Origin: Saccharicrinis aurantiacus
GTDB lineage: Bacteria; Bacteroidota; Bacteroidia; Bacteroidales; Marinilabiliaceae
Reading direction: 5' to 3'
Length of the DNA: 46,171 bases
Assembly: GCF_001660705.2 (NCBI RefSeq)
Contig: NZ_LYBV02000028.1
Coordinates: 1-46,171 of the forward strand
Shown piece by piece: positions 1 to 9,360 of this stretch. Under the pieces are notes generated by a model. The model did not search any database. It saw only the letters and a program-made list of their open reading frames with translations, and was not told the DNA's origin. A program made the translations under genes and the position numbers. The first letter of the stretch is position 1. Every line of letters begins with the position of its first letter.

Positions 1-39
1 TTATCATAAAACATAAAAACAAATTAAAAATAGTTGAAA

Positions 40-321
40 ATGAGCAAAACAGTAGTAATAGTAGATGAGCATCTTTTTAATAAGCTAATGGGTAAAATTG
101 ATCACTTGAATGATAAGATAGAAAGTATTAGTGTGTCGAAGAATGATGGCTTTAAGGATCGTTGGTATGTAACAGAGGAGGTGTGTAAACTGTTAAATGT
201 AAGTAGGCGTACTTTGCAAAATATGCGCGATAATAAAGTGATAGCGTATAAAAAAACCGGGCGTAAGATTTATTATAAAGCCTCCGATATAGAGACCTAT
301 CTCGAAAGTATTGATGCGTAA
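40..321 (+). CDS. Excisionase/MerR-type helix-turn-helix protein
   Basis: A 93-residue protein. The C-terminal half is a winged-helix HTH of the excisionase/HTH_17 type: WYVTEEVCKLLNVSRRTLQN followed by a wing (KVIAYKKTGRKIYYKASDIE). The N-terminal third is charged and probably coiled. ATG at 40 is preferred over TTG at 34. Small HTH proteins of this kind sit beside primase-like genes in many Bacteroidota mobile elements, where they control excision or transcription. Here it is followed after 35 bp by a DUF3987 gene, which fits that role. Whether it acts as excisionase or only as a repressor cannot be told from the sequence. Confidence 0.8.
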   Translation: MSKTVVIVDEHLFNKLMGKIDHLNDKIESISVSKNDGFKDRWYVTEEVCKLLNVSRRTLQNMRDNKVIAYKKTGRKIYYKASDIETYLESIDA

Positions 322-356
322 ATTTCTTCTTGTATTAGTATGTAAAAAGTAATTTT

Positions 357-1712
357 ATGAATTTAAATAAAGAAGATAGCACAGAGCTAGGGAAAGCACA
401 CCTTACTTACGGTAAACTCTCTATAGATCAGGCCAACATCCGATTAAAACAAGAAGGGGAATCAGAGTTTCCTTTGGGAGTATTTTCTAAGTTTATTCAG
501 GATACCATACTTGAATTGTATGATAATGGAAATTATAACATCGATTACACCTCGGTAAGTGTTTTAACAGCCCTGGCAGGTATAATTGGCAATTCTTTTC
601 ATCTGCGTAAGCATATTGAATGGTGCGAGAATCCATCCATGTGGGTGGTATTGGTCGGTAAATCAGGACAAAATAAAAGTGCTCCTTTAAAAACAGCTTT
701 TAAAGCTGTGAAGAATCAGCAAAAACAGTTTGATAAGGAATACGAATCAGCGATAGCTAATTTTGATCCGGATGCTGGGCATAAAAAGCCCACAAAAAGA
801 AAGCTATATTCCACAGATCCAACATTTGAGGCACTGATAAATATGCACAAACAAAATCCCAATGGATTGATTTTGATGCCCGATGAATTTAAGAGTTTCA
901 TTCTTAATTTAATTGGATACAGCGGAGGCTCAAAGCAAAGTCAGTTTTTATCTATTTGGGATGGCGCTCCAATATCCTTGGATAGAAAAGAGGCAGAAAG
1001 TTCTTCCATTAGTATGCCATGCGTTTCAATTATAGGAAGCATTCAGGATGATGTTATTGCTTCCTTTAAGGCAAAGGATATTAAGGATGGTTTTTTCGAA
1101 CGCATATTATTTGCTATTCCTTTAAAGATGGAAAAGAAATACATCAAAAGAACCAATCCAAATGATTATATAATTGAGCAATTTCATGCCCAAATGAAAT
1201 CTTTCTTAGATACTGTATCCGAAAATGAAACTACCAAGGAGTTAATGCTTTCAGAGGGTGCAGAGGAACTTTTTATTACCGAAATAAATAAACATGTGAA
1301 ACCTTCCAATAAGGATTCTACTATCTCGGGTATCTTATCAAAGTTAGATCGCTATATGTTACGATTTGCTTTGGTTTTGGAAGTATCGAATTGTTTTTTC
1401 GCCAATAAAGCCATTGATAAAGTAAGTCGCGATTCCATGAAAAGTGCCATAATGCTTAAGGATTACTTTTATGCGAATGCCCTAAAGTTGAATCATATGG
1501 TTTTAAATGTTTATGAGGATAATTCGAAAGAAGGAAAGGTACTTCGTATCATTAAAAAGATTGGAAAAAAGGAATTCACCAATAAAGAATTTATCCAGAT
1601 AGCTGATCAAATAGGAATAGCTAAAGAATCATATGCTTATCAGTTATTAAGCAATACAAAGTTGGCACACAAAATACAAAAAGGCTTATACGAAACTGAT
1701 ATTCTTAATTAG
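357..1712 (+). CDS. DUF3987 family ATPase-like protein of a mobile element
   Basis: A 451-residue protein of the DUF3987 family, found in Bacteroidota integrative elements and usually linked to primase or replication modules. A P-loop-like segment GKSGQNKSAP lies at about residues 101-110, after a hydrophobic strand (WVVLV). A Walker-B-like segment (LILMPDE) lies near residue 175. The C-terminal 60 residues look like a winged helix (EFTNKEFIQIADQIGIAKES). The lysine and serine positions of the P-loop are kept but the loop is not the canonical GxxGxGKT. It probably takes part in element DNA replication or mobilisation together with the DUF6371 gene downstream. The biochemical activity of the family is not established. 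Confidence 0.8.
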   Translation: MNLNKEDSTELGKAHLTYGKLSIDQANIRLKQEGESEFPLGVFSKFIQDTILELYDNGNYNIDYTSVSVLTALAGIIGNSFHLRKHIEWCENPSMWVVLVGKSGQNKSAPLKTAFKAVKNQQKQFDKEYESAIANFDPDAGHKKPTKRKLYSTDPTFEALINMHKQNPNGLILMPDEFKSFILNLIGYSGGSKQSQFLSIWDGAPISLDRKEAESSSISMPCVSIIGSIQDDVIASFKAKDIKDGFFERILFAIPLKMEKKYIKRTNPNDYIIEQFHAQMKSFLDTVSENETTKELMLSEGAEELFITEINKHVKPSNKDSTISGILSKLDRYMLRFALVLEVSNCFFANKAIDKVSRDSMKSAIMLKDYFYANALKLNHMVLNVYEDNSKEGKVLRIIKKIGKKEFTNKEFIQIADQIGIAKESYAYQLLSNTKLAHKIQKGLYETDILN

Positions 1713-1777
1713 TCTCTCCAATACAAAAACATCTTATCTGCTAGTTTACTTAAGGAAAATATACATACAACTCTGTA

Positions 1778-1958
1778 GAGTTTGTGGAGTTGTGGAGTTT
1801 TATTGATACACAGTGCTTTAGCTGTGTAGTTTGAGTGTAGTATGTGTGTAGTATGTGTGTAGTAGTGGAGTAAGTAATTTTTTTTCTGTGTAGTGAGTGG
1901 AGTTGTATGGAGTGTTAAGTGTTTGATAAACAAGCATTCTACACAACTCCACAAACTC
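1778..1958. repeat. 17-bp inverted repeat enclosing an iteron-like array
   Basis: GAGTTTGTGGAGTTGTG at 1778-1794 recurs as its exact reverse complement at 1942-1958. Between the arms are G/T-rich direct repeats and a T-run at about 1878-1885. The interval has no convincing gene; the reading frame on the minus strand is an artefact of low-complexity sequence. It sits between the DUF3987 and DUF6371 genes, so an origin of replication or a control region for the downstream gene is plausible. This is an inference from layout. Confidence 0.6.
1824..1894 (+). repeat. Five GTGTAGT direct repeats, four at an 11-bp period
   Basis: GTGTAGT starts at 1824, 1835, 1846, 1857 and 1888. The first four are spaced exactly 11 bp apart, about one helical turn, so a protein would meet each copy on the same face of the DNA. 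Such spacing is typical of iterons or a cooperative operator. Short tandem slippage could also produce it. Confidence 0.65.
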
Positions 1959-1993
1959 CACAAAAACGTCTTACCTTTTTAATCTATCAACTT

Positions 1994-2965
1994 ATGCGTT
2001 ATTCATTGGAGAAGTATAAAGGTCGATCAACTCGCCATGATTGTCCAAGATGTCGACTAAGGGTATTTACCCGTTATGTGGATCATAAACTGAACAAATA
2101 TTTATCTGATCATGTGGGGCGATGTAACCGGGTAGAGAAATGTGCCTACCATTTTACACCCAAAATGTACTTTGAGCAAAACGGATATATGGTAGATGAT
2201 TCAGATCTATTTGTGCCCAGAGTAAAACCAATTAGTAAACCACCATCATGTATCGACAGAAAGCTGTTATTTGCCTCGTTAAGTCAATATCATAAAAACA
2301 ATTTTGCCGTTGGTCTGAGTCGATATTTTCCACAAGCTTTGGTTATAGAGGTGTTACAAAAATATTATGTGGGCACAGCCAAAGGGAATAAAACTATTTT
2401 TTGGCAAGTGAACCGATTAGGGCAAGTGCGCACAGGTAAAGTGATGCAGTATAATGCAGCAACTTTAAAGCGTGTGGGTTATATAAATTGGGTGCATCAT
2501 ATTGTGAAGCAAAAAGATTTTAATTTGAAGCAGGTTTTCTTTGGGGCTCATTTATTGGCTGATGAATCCACTCCCGTTGCCATAGCCGAGGGTGAAAAGA
2601 ATGCCATCTTCGGAGCCTTATATTATCCGCAATACAATTGGATCGCAGTAGGGTCGATTGAAATGCTGAACCTACAAAAGCTAAATGCGCTCAAAGCTTA
2701 CCAGGTCACTTTATTTCCTGATAAAGGAAAAGCATTTCAAAAGTGGAGCACTATTGCTCATAAGGCAAGTTTTGATGTAAGTGTTAATAGCATTTTAGAA
2801 GATACTAATTTAAACGAAGGTGATGATATAGCAGATCTAGTTATCGCCATCAAAAAGGATCGGTACAAAAGAAGCCCAGAAGCTATCGTAGACGCTTTTG
2901 TAGCTAAGAATAAAAATTTAAAAGGGTTGATGGATAAATTTGGTTTGGTGATTAATGCAGGTTAA
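1994..2965 (+). CDS. DUF6371 protein with CHC2-like zinc finger and toprim-like region
   Basis: A 323-residue protein when started at ATG 1994; a GTG at 1919 would add 25 residues that overlap the repeat region. The N-terminus has a zinc-ribbon-like pattern (CPRC, then GRCNRVEKCAYH) as in primase-type CHC2 fingers. The middle has toprim-like signatures: an acidic AIAEGEKNA at about residues 200-208 and FPDKG about 45 residues later. This makes it a primase-related protein of a mobile element. It follows the DUF3987 gene and the iteron-like array and probably works with them in element replication or transfer. The gene ends in a short direct repeat (GCAGGTTAAATGCCT, twice at about 2959-2988). 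Confidence 0.75.
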   Translation: MRYSLEKYKGRSTRHDCPRCRLRVFTRYVDHKLNKYLSDHVGRCNRVEKCAYHFTPKMYFEQNGYMVDDSDLFVPRVKPISKPPSCIDRKLLFASLSQYHKNNFAVGLSRYFPQALVIEVLQKYYVGTAKGNKTIFWQVNRLGQVRTGKVMQYNAATLKRVGYINWVHHIVKQKDFNLKQVFFGAHLLADESTPVAIAEGEKNAIFGALYYPQYNWIAVGSIEMLNLQKLNALKAYQVTLFPDKGKAFQKWSTIAHKASFDVSVNSILEDTNLNEGDDIADLVIAIKKDRYKRSPEAIVDAFVAKNKNLKGLMDKFGLVINAG

Positions 2966-3107
2966 ATGCCTGCAGGTTAAATGCCTGTAGGATATATTTT
3001 GACACTTTGTTGATGTAAAATTTAAAGGTTGCAAATTGAGATGTATCACTTTGGCAGCCCAACATATTTGTTATATTTATTCGCTTAAAACCATCATAGC
3101 ATAATAA

Positions 3108-4115
3108 ATGGCAACCAACAGAAATGCAACAGTAAGGTATGTTGCTCTCGATCAGTGCTTCCGTAATCCTGGACGCAAATATTTTATGGAAGATCTTATA
3201 GCGGTTTGTAATAATTCGCTTTTAGATCTTGATCCAGAGTCTTCTGGGGTAAAAAGACGTCAAGTATTTGAAGATATCAAATTCATGAAGGACTCAAGAG
3301 GATTTGAGGCACCCATTGAAAGTTATAAGGAAGGGCGAAAAGCCTATTATCGATATTCAGATATAAACTTCTCTATTAATAGCCAGCCTTTAAACGAGCA
3401 AGAAGCCCAACAATTAAAGGAATCTCTTTTAACCTTATCGCGTTTCAAAGGTTTACCACAGTTCGATTGGGTGGAAGAATTAAAGGCACGTTTAGAACAA
3501 ACCTTTAAACTAGGAGCAGAAGATAATATTATAAGTTTCGAAGAAAATCCTTTTCTCACCGGGCGTGAATACATTGGAGAGATATACAATGCTGTTGTTA
3601 ACAAAAAGGTGTTAATCATTAGTTATAAACCATACAAAAATAAACAAGAGCTACGATTTGATTTACATCCTTACCATCTAAAGCAATACAACAACCGGTG
3701 GTTTCTATTCGGATTAAACAATGAATACAATAATCTAACTACCGTAGCCCTCGACCGAATTCTAGAAATTCAAGAGAGTAAACTAAACTATATTCAAAAT
3801 ACAACTATAGATTTTTCTGAGCATTTTGATGATGTAATCGGGGTCTCAATTAATCCAGATCAAAATACCCAAAAGGTACTTTTAAAGATACATCCCGAAT
3901 TAGCACCATATGTAAGTTCAAAACCAATACACGGTTCCCAGATAATTAGAATGAACGACAGCCAATACCCAACTATGGAGCTTTTTTTACAAATAAATTA
4001 TGAGTTTGAATCCTTAATAATGTCATTTGGAGAAAAGGTTGAAGTGCTCCAGCCCACTGTATTACGTGAGAAAATAATATCACGAATTACTCAGATGCAA
4101 GAAAGATATTTTTAG
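3108..4115 (+). CDS. WYL-domain transcriptional regulator
   Basis: A 335-residue protein with an N-terminal winged helix (about residues 5-75; VKRRQVFEDIKFM) and a WYL domain at about 160-250, with VLIISYKPYKN, LHPYHLKQYNNRWFLFG and ALDRI. A short C-terminal extension (WCX-like) follows. WYL proteins are ligand-sensing regulators often found in phage-defence islands, where they repress or activate defence genes. It is the first gene of the cargo region and is followed on the same strand by RmuC, a PD-(D/E)XK nuclease and a type I restriction system, so it may control them. The target site and ligand are unknown. Confidence 0.88.
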   Translation: MATNRNATVRYVALDQCFRNPGRKYFMEDLIAVCNNSLLDLDPESSGVKRRQVFEDIKFMKDSRGFEAPIESYKEGRKAYYRYSDINFSINSQPLNEQEAQQLKESLLTLSRFKGLPQFDWVEELKARLEQTFKLGAEDNIISFEENPFLTGREYIGEIYNAVVNKKVLIISYKPYKNKQELRFDLHPYHLKQYNNRWFLFGLNNEYNNLTTVALDRILEIQESKLNYIQNTTIDFSEHFDDVIGVSINPDQNTQKVLLKIHPELAPYVSSKPIHGSQIIRMNDSQYPTMELFLQINYEFESLIMSFGEKVEVLQPTVLREKIISRITQMQERYF

Positions 4116-4181
4116 TGTGCACAATCAATGCACAGGTGTAGAATACTTTTACAGCATATAAATTTTAAAACGATTTTAATT

Positions 4182-5717
4182 ATGGAAATAATCCAAGTAA
4201 TCATCAGCAGTATTGTATTATGCCTGGCCTTGTTTTTAGCATTTAGAAAGGATAAAAAATCAAATGCCGAAGTAAATATCGAGTCTTTTAAAAAAGAGAT
4301 GAAAGAAGAATTCATTCAATCTCGAAGAGAGATGCGTGAAGTAAATCAAGAAAACAGACAAGAGATAAATAGCTTGTTTCAGAATCTACAAACAGCTGTT
4401 GTTGATCGCATTAAGGAAAGTCTAGATCTTCAAAAAGAACAACTGTCAGCCTTTTCTGAATCCCTTGATAAGTTCAAAAAAGAATTGGCGCAATCAACCA
4501 ACCAAGCACACGAGAGTATTAATACTAAGCAGGTTGAGTTTACCGATAAAACCAGTTTAAAGCTGAATGAGTTTGGTGAAAAACTAGTACAGGAAGGAAA
4601 AGAAAATAGAACCGAAATAGCCAGTGGTTTAAAAACCTCGAAGGAAGAATTAACGGCTACACTTAATACTTTTAAAGAAAGTCTACGTCAGAATTTTGAA
4701 GACCAAAATAAACAACAACATACTTCTCACAAACTTGCCATAGATGGCATTAAAGAAGTAAAATCAGCGGTAGAAAAACAATTGGTTGATATTCGTAAAG
4801 ACAACGAAAAACAGCTTAATGAAATGCGAAATACTGTTGATGAGAAATTGCAGTCTACACTAGAAAAAAGATTAGGTGAATCCTTTAAGCAGGTGAGCGA
4901 GCGACTTGAGTTGGTGCACAAAGGTCTGGGTGAAATGCAAACTATTGCCACCGGTGTTGGTGATTTAAAAAAGGTACTTTCTAACGTTAAAACACGTGGT
5001 GTACTTGGTGAGTATCAGCTGGGTAATATTCTAGAGCAAATACTGACCCCTGATCAATATGCACAAAATGTAGCTACTAAAAAAGGCAGTCAGGCCAATG
5101 TAGAATACGCCATAAAACTCCCAGGTAAAGATACTGATGAGGAAGTGTGGATGCCTATTGATTCTAAATTTCCCATTGAGAATTACCAACTATTATTGGA
5201 TGCTTACGAAGTAGGTGAACCCAATGAGATAGCTGCAGCACAAAAGGTGCTCATTAAAACAATCGAATCCTTTGCAAAAGACATTAGTGGCAAATATATC
5301 GATCCACCGCATACAACCGATTTTGGAATCATGTTTTTGCCTGTGGAGAGTTTATACGCTGAGGTGTTGCGTCACCCTGGATTATTTGAAACATTACAGA
5401 ATAAATACCGCATTACTATTACAGGACCAACTACGCTGTCTGCATTGCTTAATAGCCTTCAAATGGGTTTCAGAACCTTGGCCGTGCAAAAACGAAGCAG
5501 CGAAGTATGGAAGGTATTAAGTGCGGTAAAAACTGAGTTCGGTAAATTCTCTAACCAATTAACAATTGTACAAAAGCAATTAAATACAGCATCGGGTTCT
5601 CTAGAGAAATTGCAAACCACACGTTCCAACCAAATTGAACGTAAACTAAAATCTATTGAAACCATGGATGGTGACGAAGCTAATGAAGTTTTGGCTATCT
5701 CAGATAATAAAGAATAG
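4182..5717 (+). CDS. rmuC: DNA recombination protein RmuC homologue
   Basis: A 511-residue protein. It has an N-terminal membrane segment (about residues 1-21), a long charged coiled coil (about 30-270) and a C-terminal RmuC domain. The domain carries LGEYQLGNILEQIL, VWMPIDSKFP and GPTTLSALLNSLQMGFRTLA, which are characteristic of the family and its nuclease-like fold. ATG 4182 is chosen because it places the hydrophobic segment at the very N-terminus; an upstream ATG at 4128 adds a poor 18-residue leader. RmuC limits DNA rearrangement at inverted repeats in E. coli and has also been linked to restriction of incoming DNA. Its place between a WYL regulator and a nuclease is compatible with a defence role, but this is not proven. 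Confidence 0.92.
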   Translation: MEIIQVIISSIVLCLALFLAFRKDKKSNAEVNIESFKKEMKEEFIQSRREMREVNQENRQEINSLFQNLQTAVVDRIKESLDLQKEQLSAFSESLDKFKKELAQSTNQAHESINTKQVEFTDKTSLKLNEFGEKLVQEGKENRTEIASGLKTSKEELTATLNTFKESLRQNFEDQNKQQHTSHKLAIDGIKEVKSAVEKQLVDIRKDNEKQLNEMRNTVDEKLQSTLEKRLGESFKQVSERLELVHKGLGEMQTIATGVGDLKKVLSNVKTRGVLGEYQLGNILEQILTPDQYAQNVATKKGSQANVEYAIKLPGKDTDEEVWMPIDSKFPIENYQLLLDAYEVGEPNEIAAAQKVLIKTIESFAKDISGKYIDPPHTTDFGIMFLPVESLYAEVLRHPGLFETLQNKYRITITGPTTLSALLNSLQMGFRTLAVQKRSSEVWKVLSAVKTEFGKFSNQLTIVQKQLNTASGSLEKLQTTRSNQIERKLKSIETMDGDEANEVLAISDNKE

Positions 5718-5770
5718 AATCATATGATAAAATTACTGCAATTTATCTTAAGCTTATGATTGTACCTACA

Positions 5771-6376
5771 ATGAACGAAACTGAAATAAAGAAGGAAATA
5801 GTTGCTGATTTTAAGAATGCAATTAAAAAATCAGAATACTTCGATAACGATTTCAGAAGAAAAGTGCTTAAAGCAAAGTCTTACCCTACATTCTCCTGTT
5901 TCAACTACACTTCGCCATTAAAAAACAAATGGTTAATACTATTTGAGGCTCGCTCTAAAAAAGAATTCGGTAAAAAGAGTAGAGTTGTATTTGTAAGCTA
6001 TGTACAAACAACCGAGAGGATAAATGCATTTCAATTTGCATACAACTGTGTCAGCCCTCATATCTTATAGTACACACCTCACTTCTTTAAAAGGTACAAC
6101 CAAAGATGTAATATAAACAAAACCGGGTGCGAGCTCATAAAACAATACTTTACATACAATCACGCGTACAAATACGCCTACCGTACACATATAAAAGATA
6201 CCAACAACTATAAAAATGAAGTGTATGGTTCAACCAAAGATGGTGTAGCACTGGGTTGGCACACAACAGGCGGTAATGTACATTTCAAAACTTTTATAAC
6301 CTATGAGATGACAAAAGGCGATCAGATAGAAATATTTGCCCAAAACGAAAAAATAAGGCAAGAACTACACGGCTAA
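5771..6376 (+). pseudogene. Uncharacterised gene interrupted by an in-frame TAG
   Basis: Reading from ATG 5771 (or 5756) gives about 99-104 residues to a TAG at 6068-6070. The same frame then stays open for 101 more sense codons to TAA at 6374-6376. Both halves look protein-like, with motifs such as RRKVLKAKSYP and SRVVFVSYVQTTERINAF before the stop, and YTPHFFKRYNQR and GVALGWHTTGGNVHFKTFIT after it. The simplest reading is a roughly 200-residue protein recently inactivated by one point mutation. I do not recognise the family. A truncated but functional protein, or a sequencing error, is also possible. Confidence 0.6.
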
Positions 6377-6429
6377 TAAGTCTTTTGTCTAAAACCTAAC
6401 GATCTATTATTCAAACTTAAATAAACAAA

Positions 6430-7635
6430 ATGCTAGAAATACAATCCCTATTAAATCAAGTAAAAGCAAAAATTGAAGAGAGTGAAAGAATAGCTCAGCT
6501 AAAAGGCGAAAACTTTAATATATTCAGCATACTAAACATGGAAAGTGCCGAAAATAAAACGCACTCTGCATTTCTATGCGAACTATTAAATCCAGCAGGA
6601 ACCCATGCCTTTGGCGATGTTTTTTTAAAGCTGTTTATACACGCTTTATTAAAAGAAAATACTGAGCACCCCATTTTAAAAAACTTTGTTACGCAAGGGG
6701 CAAAAGTGAAGGCAGAACTCAGTATTGGCGGAATAGATAAAGAGACAAAAACAGGTGGAAGACTAGATATTATTATTACAGATACAGCAGGGCGAAACAT
6801 CATCATCGAAAATAAAATTTATGCCCCCGATCAGGATATACAAATAGAGCGTTACTGCAACTACCAAACACGACACAGTATAGTTTTTTATCTAACACTC
6901 AATGGTGATTCCCCTGGAGAAAAAAGCCGTGGCAATAAAAAAGTAGGTAACGACTTCTACCTTTTATCTTACAAAGATGATATAAAAAGTTGGTTAAGCA
7001 GCTGCCAAAAAGAAGCTACAGACAGCCCCATAGTGCGCGAATCCATTAAGCAATACAACATACTCATTAAAAAACTTACCAATCAATTAACGTCCGGTAC
7101 CATGTCACAAGAAATTAAAGAGATCATCAAACTAAACCTTAAAGGTGCACAAGGTGTATACGATAATTACGCAAATGTACTTGTTGATATCAGAACTAAT
7201 TTTAGAAATGCAATAAACGACCAACTTTCAACCATATTAACAAGTACTTCTATCACCTTTAACTCAATACACGAATCCAATGCTAATTTGGTAGTAAGCA
7301 CTCCAGCCAAGCATGTTTCAATTTATATTGAATCATTTAATCCAAAGTCGGAAATTACAGGTTTATGTGTAGGTTTTTTAGTCAATTTAGATTGTATCGA
7401 AGAAAATAAAAAAGCACTACTGTTTAATATCTTTAAAAAGTTTAGTTTAACTCAAGACGACTGGTGGTTTGGCAGAGTATCACTTGATATCGACATAGCA
7501 AATATCAATCATTTATCGACATTAGCCGATGATAAATACCTTATGAATAAAGCAAAAGAAATAGCACAGACTGTACAAAAATACATCAACGAAAATGAAG
7601 ATTTAATAGAAGAATTAACTAAACTACTATCTTAA
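6430..7635 (+). CDS. PD-(D/E)XK nuclease family protein
   Basis: A 401-residue protein. Residues about 30-160 carry a PD-(D/E)XK nuclease core: FSILNMESAENKTHSAFL, then GGRLDIIITD with the metal-binding Asp, then NIIIENKIYAPDQDIQIERY with the E-x-K pair and the following Q..QI.RY helix. This matches the PDDEXK_4-like family common in defence islands. The C-terminal 200 residues are helical and unrecognised. It lies between the broken 5771 gene and the type I restriction operon, on the same strand. It is likely a DNA nuclease acting on foreign DNA, but no partner is known and the target cannot be inferred. Confidence 0.82.
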   Translation: MLEIQSLLNQVKAKIEESERIAQLKGENFNIFSILNMESAENKTHSAFLCELLNPAGTHAFGDVFLKLFIHALLKENTEHPILKNFVTQGAKVKAELSIGGIDKETKTGGRLDIIITDTAGRNIIIENKIYAPDQDIQIERYCNYQTRHSIVFYLTLNGDSPGEKSRGNKKVGNDFYLLSYKDDIKSWLSSCQKEATDSPIVRESIKQYNILIKKLTNQLTSGTMSQEIKEIIKLNLKGAQGVYDNYANVLVDIRTNFRNAINDQLSTILTSTSITFNSIHESNANLVVSTPAKHVSIYIESFNPKSEITGLCVGFLVNLDCIEENKKALLFNIFKKFSLTQDDWWFGRVSLDIDIANINHLSTLADDKYLMNKAKEIAQTVQKYINENEDLIEELTKLLS

Positions 7636-7860
7636 ATATGCTGTTTTTGCTAGATTAACGGGCTGCGAATAAGCTAAGCCCAGCCATAGTAAATCACCCC
7701 AAAATTAACTACCTTCGCCATCCGCTTAAAAGCGCCAATAATAAAAGATTATTCAATTAAATTCTATTGTCTAATAGTCTCATTACCTAATGATCTTTTA
7801 TTAATTAAAACAATCAAGGGAATCATCTTGATACTTTGTACTTGATACTAAAAAAGAAAT

Positions 7861-9360
7861 ATGATTACAGGAGAATTAAAATCGCAAGTAGATAAAATAT
7901 GGGAGGCCTTTTGGACGGGAGGCGTATCGAACCCACTTACCGTTATTGAGCAGTTTACCTTTTTATTATTTATACGCAGGCTCGACGAAAAGCAGCGCCT
8001 CGACGAAAAAAAAGCCAACATAGCCGGCATACCCTTGCGCAATGTCATTTTTACCGAGGCACAAAGCCAAATACGATGGAACAGCTTTAAGCACAAAGAT
8101 GCCGAAAGTATGTTTGCCCTATTTACCACGCCACAAGAGGGCGAGTTAAGCGTATTCGACCACATGAAACAAGTGGGCGAGGCGGGAGGTGTGTTTGCCG
8201 AGTACATGAAAGGCGCCACCTTTATGATTCCTACGCCACGCTTGCTCGATATGGTGGTGCAGATGGTAGATAAAATTAAAATGGACGACCGCGATACCAA
8301 GGGCGACCTGTACGAATACCTACTCTCTAAAATAGCTACAGCAGGTACCAACGGACAATTCCGTACGCCGCGCCACATTATTAAAATGATGGTAGATATG
8401 GCACAACCCCACAAGGAAGAGACCATATGCGACCCCAGTTGTGGTAGCGCTGGCTTTTTAGTGGCGGCAGGTGAGTATTTTCAGCAGAACCATGCCGACT
8501 GGTTTCACGAGCGCGACTTCCGCGAGCACTTTAACAGCCATATGTTCTCGGGCATTGAGTTTGACCCTACCATGTTGCGCATTGGCGCCATGAACCTGCA
8601 ACTGCATGGCATAGAAACACCCACGCTTATTGGCAAAGACTCGCTAAGCGAAAGCAATGCCGATATACGCGAGGCTTACTCGCTAATACTGGCCAATCCG
8701 CCATTTAAGGGTAGTTTAGATTACGATGCCGTTGAGGGCAGCCTACTACAAACCGTAAAAACCAAAAAAACCGAACTCCTGTTTTTGGCTTTAATGTTAC
8801 GCATGCTTAAAACGGGCGGACGCTGTGCCGTTATTATACCCGATGGCGTACTTTTTGGCTCCTCAAAAGCACACAAGCAAATACGACAAGAAATTATTGA
8901 AAACCACAAGCTCGATGCCGTAATAAGTATGCCTAGTGGCGTATTTAAGCCCTATGCAGGGGTAAGTACCGCCGTTTTGTTTTTTACCAAAACCAATAGT
9001 GGTGGTACCGATAAGGTATGGTTTTACGATATGAAAGCCGATGGCTACACCCTCGACGATAAACGTACCGAGAGCAAAGAAAACGACATACCCAATATTA
9101 TTGCCCAATACCACAAAGTAAGTGCAGGACTAAGCCAAGCGGAAACCGTAGAGTTGAGTAAAGCACGCACCCAACAAGCCTTTTTAGTGCCCTTTGATGA
9201 GATTAAAAGCAACGACTGGGATTTATCCATTAACCGCTACAAAGAAATAGTGTACGAAGAAGTACAATACGATGCCCCAAAAGACCTTATAAACGACATT
9301 AAAGACCTAGACCAACAAAGAGCCGAGGCACTTAAAGTTTTGGAGGGACTGTTGGGATGA
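7861..9360 (+). CDS. hsdM: Type I restriction-modification system, methyltransferase subunit HsdM
   Basis: A 499-residue N6-adenine methyltransferase. It has the N-terminal HsdM helical domain (about residues 5-130), the AdoMet-binding motif DPSCGSAGF at 191-199 and the catalytic motif NPPF at 279-282. With HsdS it methylates adenine at an asymmetric bipartite site and protects the host from HsdR. The stop codon overlaps the hsdS start in ATGA, indicating translational coupling. The gene is noticeably richer in G and C than its surroundings, which suggests a separate origin from the rest of the island. Confidence 0.96.
   Translation: MITGELKSQVDKIWEAFWTGGVSNPLTVIEQFTFLLFIRRLDEKQRLDEKKANIAGIPLRNVIFTEAQSQIRWNSFKHKDAESMFALFTTPQEGELSVFDHMKQVGEAGGVFAEYMKGATFMIPTPRLLDMVVQMVDKIKMDDRDTKGDLYEYLLSKIATAGTNGQFRTPRHIIKMMVDMAQPHKEETICDPSCGSAGFLVAAGEYFQQNHADWFHERDFREHFNSHMFSGIEFDPTMLRIGAMNLQLHGIETPTLIGKDSLSESNADIREAYSLILANPPFKGSLDYDAVEGSLLQTVKTKKTELLFLALMLRMLKTGGRCAVIIPDGVLFGSSKAHKQIRQEIIENHKLDAVISMPSGVFKPYAGVSTAVLFFTKTNSGGTDKVWFYDMKADGYTLDDKRTESKENDIPNIIAQYHKVSAGLSQAETVELSKARTQQAFLVPFDEIKSNDWDLSINRYKEIVYEEVQYDAPKDLINDIKDLDQQRAEALKVLEGLLG

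Noticed and set aside
6068-6070. Recoding of the TAG as an amino acid
   Set aside because: No pyrrolysine or suppressor genes are seen and TAG is used as a normal stop in neighbouring genes; a point mutation is simpler.
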